Shown: one piece after another, positions 7,521 to 15,521 of the stretch
Layout: each line of letters opens with the position of its first letter
How positions within the stretch are numbered: the first letter of the stretch is position 1
NCBI GenBank assembly: GCA_963923455.1
Contig: CAWULT010000084.1
Span: 1-19,924, forward strand
Origin: CAWULT01 sp963923455
GTDB lineage: Bacteria > Acidobacteriota > Vicinamibacteria > Vicinamibacterales > UBA2999
Direction of reading: 5' to 3'
DNA: 19,924 nucleotides
Program-made: the position numbers and the translations under genes
Notes under the pieces: model-generated
Seen by the model: the letters and a program-made list of their open reading frames with translations, nothing else
Database searches by the model: none
Told to the model about the DNA's origin: nothing

Positions 7521-8573
7521 ATGCCGACTAATCTGGGCGACCTCACCCTCGAGCTCGCCCCGCGATCCCGGGTCGACATCGTCGATCTCCGAGCCCACTT
7601 CGCGGACGAACACCAGGCGCTGGCGCACTACCCGCGCTGCCTGTACTGGTCATCCCACACGACGGCGGGCTTCCTCGACCGGAGCCTCGCGGCGCGCCTG
7701 AGCGCGCAGAACATCCCCGTCTACCTCGAAGCGTTCCGCGCCATCTTCCCCGAGGGGGCGGGTTACGAACACGACCGCCTCGAGCGGCGCACCGATCTCG
7801 ATCCCGACCAGCGTGCGGTCGAGCCGCGCAACGCCGACTCGCACCTGGCCTTCATCGCGGGCGGGCTGAAGACGTGCGTCACCTACCCGAACCGTCGTGG
7901 CGAACCGGTCTTCTTCGTCGACCTCGACGGGGTGACCGACGGCCGGCCCCGCCGGCGCTGGACGCGGGTGATCGGCTTCCACGACGAGCGTCCAGTACGC
8001 ACCTTGCGGCTCGAGGTCCCCGTCTCCGAACACCGGATTGACTCGGTCAGCCTGAAGGACCCGCGGCTCGGCATCTACGAGCAGCTGAAGGAGTTCGTGA
8101 CGTCGACCGGTGTCGGCAAAGGCCGCCTGCGCATCTCGCTCGACCCGACCGAGCGGCACTCGGCCCTCACGGTCAACGAGTTCGAGACCCTGCTGATGCG
8201 GCACGACCTCACCGAGGTGCTGCAGAACCCGCTGCGCTTCGTGGCCGAGAAGTCGCGCCACGCACTGGCCAACCCCCGGGCGGTGCCCGCCAAGACGCTG
8301 GGGTATGCGGCCTACGACTTCGTCCGCCTGCTGAACAAGGGACTCGACACCTTCGGGCTGCAGGGTTCGATCGTGGAGAAAGTGCTCGCGCGCACGCTGG
8401 CCGTGCCCGCCGAACGCTTCTTCCACATGCGCCGCTCGGTCAACCTGCTGATCGACGCGACGTCCTCGCCCGCGATCGTCGAAGGCACCTATCAGAGCCC
8501 CATCCTGGTGCAGTGGAAGCACGCGCCACGGGGATCCCGGGTCCTGGACGTCTCGCTGACCGAGCTGCGCTGA
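7521..8573 (+). CDS. YjbQ/UPF0047-like domain protein with a long unassigned C-terminal extension
   Basis: A 350-residue soluble protein. Residues 5-140 resemble the YjbQ/UPF0047 family (some members have thiamine-phosphate synthase activity): LELAPRSRVDIVDL, the hallmark HTTAG at 46-50, YEHDRLERRTDLDP at 82-95, NADSHL at 104-109 and a GG turn before a conserved beta strand. Normal members are about 130-140 residues and end here. This protein has about 210 further residues (VSEHRIDSVSLKDPRLGIYE through the C-terminal VEGTYQSPILVQWKHAPRGS) that I do not recognise. The C-terminal strand pair could close a second beta-rich domain. The ribosome binding site is weak. A TATGCT at 7464-7469 may be part of a promoter, but a matching -35 is not evident. 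Confidence 0.7.
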   Translation: MPTNLGDLTLELAPRSRVDIVDLRAHFADEHQALAHYPRCLYWSSHTTAGFLDRSLAARLSAQNIPVYLEAFRAIFPEGAGYEHDRLERRTDLDPDQRAVEPRNADSHLAFIAGGLKTCVTYPNRRGEPVFFVDLDGVTDGRPRRRWTRVIGFHDERPVRTLRLEVPVSEHRIDSVSLKDPRLGIYEQLKEFVTSTGVGKGRLRISLDPTERHSALTVNEFETLLMRHDLTEVLQNPLRFVAEKSRHALANPRAVPAKTLGYAAYDFVRLLNKGLDTFGLQGSIVEKVLARTLAVPAERFFHMRRSVNLLIDATSSPAIVEGTYQSPILVQWKHAPRGSRVLDVSLTELR

Positions 8574-8576
8574 CCC

Positions 8577-8614
8577 GAGGCGTCCGGCGGGCGCCAGTCG
8601 CCTCCCGGCGCCTC
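8577..8614. terminator. Candidate bidirectional hairpin between convergent genes
   Basis: GAGGCGTCCGG at 8577-8587 pairs with CCGGCGCCTC at 8605-8614 as a 10-bp GC-rich stem with one bulged T and a 17-base loop. It fills the 39-base gap between the stops of two convergent genes and overlaps the stop of the peptidase gene. There is no U tract on either side, so intrinsic termination is only a possibility. Confidence 0.35.
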
Positions 8615-10004
8615 ACTTCGGCAGGCGCTCGGGCATCTCCGCCACCACGTAGGCCAGCGCCGCGATGGTCGCGGCCGCCTGCGAGACTTCCACGGCCGCG
8701 ATGCGGTCCACCGTGTCGGCCTCCGTGTGGTGGACCACGAAATAGCGGGACGGGTCGCCCAGATAGGCCATCGTCGGCACGTGCCCGGCCGCCGCGATGG
8801 GGTCGACGTCGGCGCCTCCCCCTCCGGGCCCGATCTCCGGCACGCCGAAGGGCGCGAGCCACCCGCCGATCTGCGCCATCGCCAGCCGCGCGGCCACGGA
8901 GCCCGTGAAACCGAGCGAGGCCGGCGCGAACACGCCGGAGTCGGCCTCGAGCGCGAACACGTGGTCGGCGGCGCTGGCCGCATAGCGCCGGGCGTAGGCC
9001 TCGGCGCCCCGCAGCCCGTGCTCCTCGTTGGTGAAGAGCACCAGGCGCACCGTCCGGCGCGGGCGCAGGCCAAGGGCCTTCATCAGCCGCACGGCCTCCC
9101 AGATGGCGACACAGCCCACGGCGTCGTCGGAGGCGCCGGTGCCGACGTCCCACGAATCGATGTGGCACCCGAGCAGCACGACCTCCTGCGGGCGGTCGCG
9201 GCCGCGAAGCTCGGCGACGAGGTTCGCCGACGGCGCGTCGGGCCCGGCGCGGCCCTCGGTGACCAGCCGGACGCGCACCGGCCGCCCGCCCGCCGCGAGC
9301 CGCCGCAGGCGATCGGCGTCCTCCGTCGCGATGGCCATGGCCGGAATCGGCGGCGTGCCCGGCGCGTACTGCACGCTGCCGGTGTGCGGCGTCCGCAGCC
9401 CCGGCGGACCGACCGAGCGCATCAGCACGGCGACCGCGCCGAACTGCGCCGCCGCGCTCGCGCCGCCGGTGCGGTACGTCATCGTCTCGCTGTACGTGGT
9501 GAACGGCACGTCGAACAGCACGATGCGCCCGCGGACGCCGGCCTGTCGGTCGCGCAGCTCGTCGAAGCCGTCCACGACGAGCACCTCCGCCTCGACGCCA
9601 CCCGGCGGGGTCGCCACCGTCCCGCCGAGGCCGATCGCCGCCAGCGGGCGACGCGGCGCGTCCGCGATCTCGGCCAGTTCGTGGCCGCGCACCCAGTGCG
9701 GGACGAGCACGCGCTCGGCCCGCACGTGCTCGAGGCCATCGGCCTTCATGGTGTCGGCGGCCCAGGCGAGCGCACGCGCCAGGTTCTCCGAACCGGCAGG
9801 CCGGCTGCCGAACGTGTCGGTGAGCTCCGCGAGGCGCCGCCACGCGAAGTCGTCCCTGGTCGCCGCCGCGACGAGCCGCGCGACGTCACCGCGATAGGCC
9901 TCGAGCCAGTTGCCGGGCCCGAGCCCTTGGGCCGTCGCCACCGCCGTCAGCGTGGCCGTGACCAGCGTCACGGCGCAGGGTCGCAGGAATCGCCGGGACG
10001 GCAT
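8613..10004 (-). CDS. Secreted M28 family metallopeptidase (aminopeptidase/carboxypeptidase Q type)
   Basis: A 463-residue exported zinc peptidase. Residues 1-25 are a Sec signal peptide (RRFLRPCAVTLVTATLTAVA, cleavage probably after ATA-Q). Residues 120-255 form a protease-associated (PA) insert (GRIVLFDVPF and following). The catalytic domain has H281 and D283 (HIDSWD), bridging D293 (GASDD), general base E327 with E328 (NEEHGLRG), D355 (LEADSG) and the last zinc-ligand His in VVHHTEADT (425/426). All co-catalytic zinc ligands of family M28 appear present. It probably trims peptides in the periplasm. The start ATG 10004 is 8 bases after the stop of the monohaem protein gene, indicating cotranscription. 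Confidence 0.93.
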   Translation of the reverse strand: MPSRRFLRPCAVTLVTATLTAVATAQGLGPGNWLEAYRGDVARLVAAATRDDFAWRRLAELTDTFGSRPAGSENLARALAWAADTMKADGLEHVRAERVLVPHWVRGHELAEIADAPRRPLAAIGLGGTVATPPGGVEAEVLVVDGFDELRDRQAGVRGRIVLFDVPFTTYSETMTYRTGGASAAAQFGAVAVLMRSVGPPGLRTPHTGSVQYAPGTPPIPAMAIATEDADRLRRLAAGGRPVRVRLVTEGRAGPDAPSANLVAELRGRDRPQEVVLLGCHIDSWDVGTGASDDAVGCVAIWEAVRLMKALGLRPRRTVRLVLFTNEEHGLRGAEAYARRYAASAADHVFALEADSGVFAPASLGFTGSVAARLAMAQIGGWLAPFGVPEIGPGGGGADVDPIAAAGHVPTMAYLGDPSRYFVVHHTEADTVDRIAAVEVSQAAATIAALAYVVAEMPERLPK

Positions 10005-10012
10005 CGCCAGCG

Positions 10013-11353
10013 TCAGGCGCCAGTCCGCCGGCGGGGCGCCGCCGGTCGCGCCGGAGCCACGGGCGAAGGCGGCAGGGGCTGGAAGTAGGCCGGCAGGTCC
10101 GATTTCGTCTCGCGCAGGATCTCGACGACCGCGCGGCGATCGTCGGGCGAGAGCACGCGATAGCGCCGATCGGTCTCCCGGCCCGACAGAACCGCCCACA
10201 TCCGCGCGTAGACGGCGTCCCTGGCCATCGCCGGCAGCGCGGCGAAGGCGTCGCCGTAGACCAGGTAGCTGCATGGGTACTTGAACAGCCGCCGCCGCAG
10301 GTCGAATTCCCGCAGCGAGCGGCCCCGGCCGTCCCGCGGCCCCAGCGCCGCGAAGCGCTCGGCGAAGCCCGCCGTGCCCGACACCGAGCCGAGCAGCGGT
10401 GCCTCGTCGACGAACAGCAGGTAGTCCACCGCGTCGCGCGCGGCCTCCTGCACGCGCGCCGTCGCATCGGGCGTGCGGCTCTGGGCCGCCAGTCGCGCCT
10501 CCCAGCCGAGCCGCGTGATCAGGTTCGTCATCTGCGTCTGGTGCGCCAGGACGAGCAGCGCGACGACGTCGCTGTACGGAGTCGGGTACCCCTTCAGGTC
10601 GAACAGGCCGTCGACCGACGGCAGCACCCGCGTCGGGTTGGGGATGCCCTTCCCCTTGTCCATCGGCATCACTGGCACGTTGCCCATGTGGCTCGCGCCG
10701 CCATGGTTGCCGGTCACCCACCAGCCGCCCCAGCGCTGGGTCAGTGGGCTGCCCTGCACCGTCGTGAAGCCGTTCGCGTACGCGTTGGGATCGTCCGGCA
10801 GCGGGTACATGCTCGTGACCATCAGGCCGGGCACGCCCCGCGTGTCCCACGACAGGTGGCAGCCCAGGCAGACGTTGTTCCGCCTGAACTGGGGGACGCC
10901 GGTCGGCTCCTGCACGAGCTCGTAGAAGATCACGCCCTGCCGGGCGTCCTGCGCCGCGACCTCGAGGAGGCTTCCGCCCCGCACCCAGCCGACCGCCACC
11001 GTGTCGTTGAAGTAGACCGCCCGCGGGTTGTGAATGTTGATCCGGTCCGCCTGAAAGCTGGTCTGCGAGAACACCAGCGTCTGCGACTCGACCGGCACCG
11101 CCAGCGCGTCGAGCGTCGCCCGCAGGTAGCCGCTGACCGGGTCGAACGCCAGCCGCGCGGCGCCGTCGCGCAGCCGGGCATTCAGCCGCGCCACCGCGTC
11201 GTCGACCTCGCCGGTCGAATAGAGGATGGCAGGATGATCGCGCGACTCCACGAAGGCATCGCGCCGCTGCGCCGACGCCGTTGCGGCGGCCCAGACGAGG
11301 GCCGCCCCGCACACCAGCCACCAGCCCGGTTCGACACGCCGCATCCGGTGCAT
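10013..11353 (-). CDS. Exported monohaem c-type cytochrome-like protein of unknown function
   Basis: A 446-residue protein with a Sec signal peptide (hydrophobic WWLVCGAALVWAAATASA, cleavage near residue 29) and one haem c motif CLGCH at 162-166, in NNVCLGCHLSWDTRGVPG. The remainder has motifs I associate with a conserved but uncharacterised periplasmic group: VFSQTSFQADRINIHNPRAV, FNDTVAVGWVRGG, and GGWWVTGNHGGASHMGN. The last contains a Met that might be an axial ligand. It is far larger than a plain electron carrier (about 80-120 residues), so the haem may serve a catalytic or sensing role. The C-terminus is proline/arginine-rich. Start M1 (11353) or M4 (11344) cannot be separated. It is the first gene of a two-gene unit with the M28 peptidase. 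Confidence 0.8.
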   Translation of the reverse strand: MHRMRRVEPGWWLVCGAALVWAAATASAQRRDAFVESRDHPAILYSTGEVDDAVARLNARLRDGAARLAFDPVSGYLRATLDALAVPVESQTLVFSQTSFQADRINIHNPRAVYFNDTVAVGWVRGGSLLEVAAQDARQGVIFYELVQEPTGVPQFRRNNVCLGCHLSWDTRGVPGLMVTSMYPLPDDPNAYANGFTTVQGSPLTQRWGGWWVTGNHGGASHMGNVPVMPMDKGKGIPNPTRVLPSVDGLFDLKGYPTPYSDVVALLVLAHQTQMTNLITRLGWEARLAAQSRTPDATARVQEAARDAVDYLLFVDEAPLLGSVSGTAGFAERFAALGPRDGRGRSLREFDLRRRLFKYPCSYLVYGDAFAALPAMARDAVYARMWAVLSGRETDRRYRVLSPDDRRAVVEILRETKSDLPAYFQPLPPSPVAPARPAAPRRRTGA

Positions 11354-11469
11354 CCGGGTCCTATTCTGCCCCGACTCCGACTATCATGTCTCGACCTACG
11401 GGCGCCGGGCCTCCCGTTCGGGCGACCCTGCTCGTGAGCCGCACACAACACCTCTCCTCGGATGCGCCC

Positions 11470-13599
11470 ATGTCCAGCCCCGTCTCCGTCCAGCCCGATG
11501 GCCGCGTTGCCGTCGTCCGAATCGACAACCCGCCCGTCAACGCCTTGAGCCAGGAGGTCGTCGACGGCCTCGCGGCCGCCCTCGACCAGGCCGGCGCCGA
11601 CGCCGCCGTCGACGCGATCGTCGTCCTCGGGGCCGGCCGGACCTTTGTCGCCGGCGCCGACATCAAGGGCCTCGAGTCGCTGGTCTGGGGTGGCGACTCC
11701 GGCGCGCCCGAGATGCACGACGTCCTCAAGCGGATCGAGGACTGCCGGAAGCCGGTCGTCATGGCCATGCACGGCACGGCCCTCGGCGGCGGGCTCGAGG
11801 TCGCGATGGCCGGACACTACCGCGTGGCGGTCCCCGATGCCCTCCTGGGCCAGCCCGAGGTGAACCTCGGCATCATTCCCGGCGCCGAGGGCACGCAGCG
11901 GCTCCCGCGCCTGGTCGGCGTCGAGACGGCGCTCCAGATGTGCGTGTCGGGCCGCCCCATCAAGGCCCCGGAGGCGCTGCAGATCGGGCTCGTCGATCGC
12001 GTGGTCGAGGGCGACCTCACGGCCGGTGCCGTCGCCTTCGCCCGCGAATGCGCCGGGCGCACCTCGCACCCGAAGACGCGGGAGCGGCACGATCGGCTGC
12101 CCGCCCTCGAGGCGCTGCCGGCCATGCTGGCTGACGCCCACGCGCTGGCGAAGAAGGTGCGGCGGCATCAGGAGGCGCCGGCCCGCGCGATCGCCGCCAT
12201 CGAAGCCGCCGCCACGCTGCCGTTCGACGACGGCTGCCGGCGCGAGCGCGCCCTCTTCTTCGAATGCGCGCAGTCCGAGCAGGCCAAGGCGCTCATCCAT
12301 CTGTTCTTCGCCGAGCGTGGCGTGGCGAAGGTGCCCGGCGTCGACAAGGACACGCCGGCGGCCCCCATCGCGCGCATCGGCATCATCGGTGCGGGCACGA
12401 TGGGCGGCGGCATCGCGATGGCGTGCGCCAACGCCGGCATCGAGGCGCGGCTGACCGATGCCGACCCGGCTGCACTCGAACGGGGGCTGGCGACGATTCG
12501 CCGGAACTACGAGACGTCGGTCGCCAAGGGCCGATTCACGCCGGAGGCCGTCCAGGAGCGCCTGGCGCGCATCCGCACGCAGACCGGCTACGCCGGCTTC
12601 GACGACGTCGACCTCGTGCTGGAAGCGGTGTACGAGAACCTCGCCCTCAAGAAGCAGATCCTGGCCGAGGTCGACGTGCTCGCGAAGCCGGGCTGCATCC
12701 TGGCGACCAACACGTCCACGCTCAGCATCGACGAGATCGCGAGCGTGACCAGCCGCCGCGGCGCCGTCGTCGGCCTCCACTTCTTCAGCCCGGCGAACGT
12801 GATGCGGCTCGTCGAGGTCGTGCGCGGCTCGGACACCTCGGCCGGAACGCTCGCGACCGCTCTCGCCTTCGCGAAGCGGCTGGGCAAGGTGGGCGTCGTC
12901 GTCGGCAACTGCACGGGGTTCGTCGGCAACCGGATGATGTTCCCCTACATGTACGAGGCGCAGTTCCTCGTCGAGGACGGCGCCACGCCCGCGCAGGTCG
13001 ACGGCGCGCTGACCGGCTTCGGCATGGCGATGGGCATCTTCGCGGTCGACGACATGGGCGGCCTGGACGTCGCCTGGCGGATCCGGCAGGAACTCAAGCA
13101 GTTCGAGGGCGCCGATCGCGCCCCGCTCGTCTCCGACACGCTGGTCGCCATGGGCCGCCTCGGCCAGAAGACCGGCGCGGGCTGGTACCGGTACGGCGAC
13201 GACCGCAAGCCCATCCCCGACCCCGAGGTCGTCGCGCTCGTCGAGCGGACGGCGCGCGAGGCGGGCCTGGCGCGCCGGCCCTTCACCGACGCCGAGATCG
13301 TCGAGCGGACCATCTACGCGCTCATCAACGAGGGCGCGAAGATCCTCGAGGAGGGCTTCGCGCTGCGAGCGGCCGACATCGACGTGATCTACGCCACCGG
13401 CTACGGCTTCCCCGGCTTCCGCGGCGGCCCGATGTTCTACGCCGATCGCGTGGGCCTCGCCACGGTACACGCGCGCATCGAGGCCTTCCACCGGGAGTTC
13501 GGCGCGCGCTGGAAGCCGGCGCCGCTGCTGGCACGCCTGGCGCGAGACGGGCGCACGTTCCGCGATCTCGATCGCGCGAGCACGCCCGCCGGAGCCTGA
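11470..13599 (+). CDS. Bifunctional enoyl-CoA hydratase / 3-hydroxyacyl-CoA dehydrogenase (FadB/FadJ-like)
   Basis: A 709-residue cytoplasmic fusion enzyme. Residues 1-190 are a crotonase domain: AGADIKGL oxyanion-hole motif at 61-68, HGTALGGGLE with E110, and QPEVNLGIIPG with E130. Both glutamates correspond to the catalytic pair of FadB-type hydratases. Residues 300-480 are an NAD-binding domain with GAGTMGGG (307-314), ATNTSTLSIDEIAS, and GLHFFSPANVM with catalytic H437. Residues 485-700 hold two C-terminal helical domains (GNCTGFVGNRMMFPYMYEA; GAGWYRYGDDRKP; GYGFPGFRGGPMF). Start ATG 11470 is chosen because longer starts overlap the divergent cytochrome gene. No thiolase follows. Instead a CoA ligase starts 1 base after the stop, which argues that this enzyme serves a side-chain degradation pathway rather than general fatty-acid oxidation. 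Confidence 0.93.
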   Translation: MSSPVSVQPDGRVAVVRIDNPPVNALSQEVVDGLAAALDQAGADAAVDAIVVLGAGRTFVAGADIKGLESLVWGGDSGAPEMHDVLKRIEDCRKPVVMAMHGTALGGGLEVAMAGHYRVAVPDALLGQPEVNLGIIPGAEGTQRLPRLVGVETALQMCVSGRPIKAPEALQIGLVDRVVEGDLTAGAVAFARECAGRTSHPKTRERHDRLPALEALPAMLADAHALAKKVRRHQEAPARAIAAIEAAATLPFDDGCRRERALFFECAQSEQAKALIHLFFAERGVAKVPGVDKDTPAAPIARIGIIGAGTMGGGIAMACANAGIEARLTDADPAALERGLATIRRNYETSVAKGRFTPEAVQERLARIRTQTGYAGFDDVDLVLEAVYENLALKKQILAEVDVLAKPGCILATNTSTLSIDEIASVTSRRGAVVGLHFFSPANVMRLVEVVRGSDTSAGTLATALAFAKRLGKVGVVVGNCTGFVGNRMMFPYMYEAQFLVEDGATPAQVDGALTGFGMAMGIFAVDDMGGLDVAWRIRQELKQFEGADRAPLVSDTLVAMGRLGQKTGAGWYRYGDDRKPIPDPEVVALVERTAREAGLARRPFTDAEIVERTIYALINEGAKILEEGFALRAADIDVIYATGYGFPGFRGGPMFYADRVGLATVHARIEAFHREFGARWKPAPLLARLARDGRTFRDLDRASTPAGA

Positions 13600-13600
13600 G

Positions 13601-15493
13601 ATGCAGGACGCGGCCCCGCGGCGCATCCGGCCCGTCCACATCAATCCCATCGACGCCGAGGTCCGCCGAGGCGCGGACGGCGTGGTCTATCTACGCTCGC
13701 CGTTTCCGCTGCCGGCCTACCCGCCACGCCTCACGGATCACCTCGAGCGCTGGGCGGCCGAGGCTCCCGGGCGCACCTTCCTGGCCCAGCGGGAGCCGGC
13801 GGCCGTGCCCGGCGGCGATGCCGGCGACTGGCGCCACCTCACCTACGCCGACGCCCTCACGCGCGTGCGCGGCATCGCCCAGGGGCTGCTCGCCCGGCGT
13901 CTGTCGGTGGACCGCCCCGTGCTGATCCTGTCGGGCAACGGCATCGACCACGCGCTGCTGGCGCTCGCGTCGATGTACGTCGGCGTGCCGTACGCCCCGA
14001 TCGCGCCGGCCTATTCGCTGCAAGCGAAGGACTTCACCGCGCTACGGCAGATCGTCGAGCGGCTCGGGCCCGGCCTCGTCTTCGCGGCCGAGGGCGCGGC
14101 CTTCGAGCGCGCACTGGCGCAGGTGCTGCCGCCGGGTACGGAAGTCGTCACGTCGACGAGCGCGCCGGCACAGGTGCCGGTCACTCCGTTCGCCGCCCTG
14201 GCGGCCGAGGTCACGCCCGCGGTCGACGAGGCCCGCGACCGCGTCGGGCCCGACACGATCGCCAAGGTGCTCTTCACCTCCGGCTCGACCGGCCGTCCGA
14301 AGGGCGTCATCAACACGCAGCGGATGCTGTGCAGCAACCAGGAGATGATCCGGTCGGTGCTGGCCTTCCTCGGCGACGAGCCGCCGGTGCTCTGCTGCTG
14401 GCTGCCGTGGAACCACACCGCCGGCGGCAACCACAACTTCGGCCTGGTGCTGCGCAACGGCGGCACGTTCTACATCGACGAGGGCCGGCCCACGCCGCAG
14501 GCGTTCGGCACGACCCTCAGGAACCTGCGCGAGATCGCCGCCACCGCGCACTTCACCGTTCCACGCACCTACGAACTGCTGCTGCCGCACCTCAAGGCCG
14601 ACCCCGTGCTGCGCGACACGTTCTTCCGGAAGCTGCAAATCTACTTCTACGCGGCAGCCGGCCTCGGCCAGCGGTTCTGGGACGAGCTCCGGGCGCTCGC
14701 GCTCGACGCCTGCGGCGAGGAACTGGTCATCGTCACCGGCTTCGGCGCCACCGAAACGGCGCCCTTCGCGTTGACGACCGGCAAGGTCGGCGCGGTCGCC
14801 GGCATGGTGGGCCTGCCGTGTCCGGGCATGGAGCTGAAGCTGGCCCCGGTCGGCGCGAAGGTCGAGGCGCGCGTCAAAGGCCCGAACGTCACGCCCGGCT
14901 ACTGGGGCGACGACGAGATGACCCGGAACGCCTTCGACGACGAGGGCTTCTACCGGCTCGGCGATGCGATGACCTTCGTCGACCCCGCCGATCCCCGGAA
15001 GGGACTCGTCTTCGACGGGCGTCTCGCCGAGGACTTCAAGCTGTCGACCGGCACGTGGGTGAGCGTGGGACCACTGCGCTCGCGGATCATCGCGCAGGCC
15101 GCCGGCCTCGTGCAGGACGTCGTGATCGCCGGCCATGAACGCGACTTCCCCGCCGCCCTGGTCTTCCCGAACCTCGCGGCCTGCCGGGCGCTGGCGGACC
15201 TCGCTGCCGACGCGCCTGCGCGCGCGGTGATCGAACACCCGCAGGTCGTCGAGGCGTTCACGCGGGCGTTCGACGCGCTCGTCGCGCAGGGCACCGGCAG
15301 TTCGACCGTCGTCGCGCGGGCGCTGGTGCTCGACGAGCCGCCGTCGCTCGACGCCCGTGAGATCACCGACAAGGGCTCGTTGAACCAGAAGGCCGTGCTG
15401 CAGCGTCGCGCGGCCGAGGTCGAGTCCCTCTACGCGACCGCGCCCGGCCCGCGCGTCATCGTCTGCGGCGCCCGCGCCAGGGCGGGCGCCTGA
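13601..15493 (+). CDS. Feruloyl-CoA synthase-like acyl-CoA ligase
   Basis: A 630-residue ANL-superfamily ligase that activates a carboxylate with ATP and CoA. Motifs: P-loop TSGSTGRPKG at 226-235, GFGATETAP at 380-388, FYRLGDAMTFVD, and FDGRLAEDFKLSTGTWVSVG at 471-490. The last is diagnostic of feruloyl-CoA synthases rather than fatty acyl-CoA ligases. EITDKGSLNQ carries the probable catalytic K591. The length matches that group. GGAG at 13591-13594 serves as ribosome binding site inside the preceding gene's end. The likely substrates are ferulate, p-coumarate or related phenylpropenoates. It is placed between the hydratase/dehydrogenase and the amidohydrolase, consistent with one pathway. 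Exact substrate preference cannot be read from sequence. Confidence 0.85.
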   Translation: MQDAAPRRIRPVHINPIDAEVRRGADGVVYLRSPFPLPAYPPRLTDHLERWAAEAPGRTFLAQREPAAVPGGDAGDWRHLTYADALTRVRGIAQGLLARRLSVDRPVLILSGNGIDHALLALASMYVGVPYAPIAPAYSLQAKDFTALRQIVERLGPGLVFAAEGAAFERALAQVLPPGTEVVTSTSAPAQVPVTPFAALAAEVTPAVDEARDRVGPDTIAKVLFTSGSTGRPKGVINTQRMLCSNQEMIRSVLAFLGDEPPVLCCWLPWNHTAGGNHNFGLVLRNGGTFYIDEGRPTPQAFGTTLRNLREIAATAHFTVPRTYELLLPHLKADPVLRDTFFRKLQIYFYAAAGLGQRFWDELRALALDACGEELVIVTGFGATETAPFALTTGKVGAVAGMVGLPCPGMELKLAPVGAKVEARVKGPNVTPGYWGDDEMTRNAFDDEGFYRLGDAMTFVDPADPRKGLVFDGRLAEDFKLSTGTWVSVGPLRSRIIAQAAGLVQDVVIAGHERDFPAALVFPNLAACRALADLAADAPARAVIEHPQVVEAFTRAFDALVAQGTGSSTVVARALVLDEPPSLDAREITDKGSLNQKAVLQRRAAEVESLYATAPGPRVIVCGARARAGA

Positions 15494-15521
15494 CGGCCGT
15501 CACTTCACCCAGGATGCCGAC

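Noticed and set aside
10005..11321. In-frame extension upstream of the M28 peptidase start
   Set aside because: It is the off-frame shadow of the monohaem protein gene. The peptidase has a proper signal peptide starting at 10004.
11354..11469. Divergent promoter between the cytochrome and hydratase genes
   Set aside because: A TATCAT occurs at 11382-11387 but no -35 element lies at acceptable spacing on either strand, so I did not call a promoter.
11182..13650. 822-residue open frame on the minus strand opposite the hydratase/dehydrogenase gene
   Set aside because: It is rich in R, A, G, D and H without family motifs and mirrors the third-position GC bias of the real plus-strand gene, which has complete catalytic motifs.
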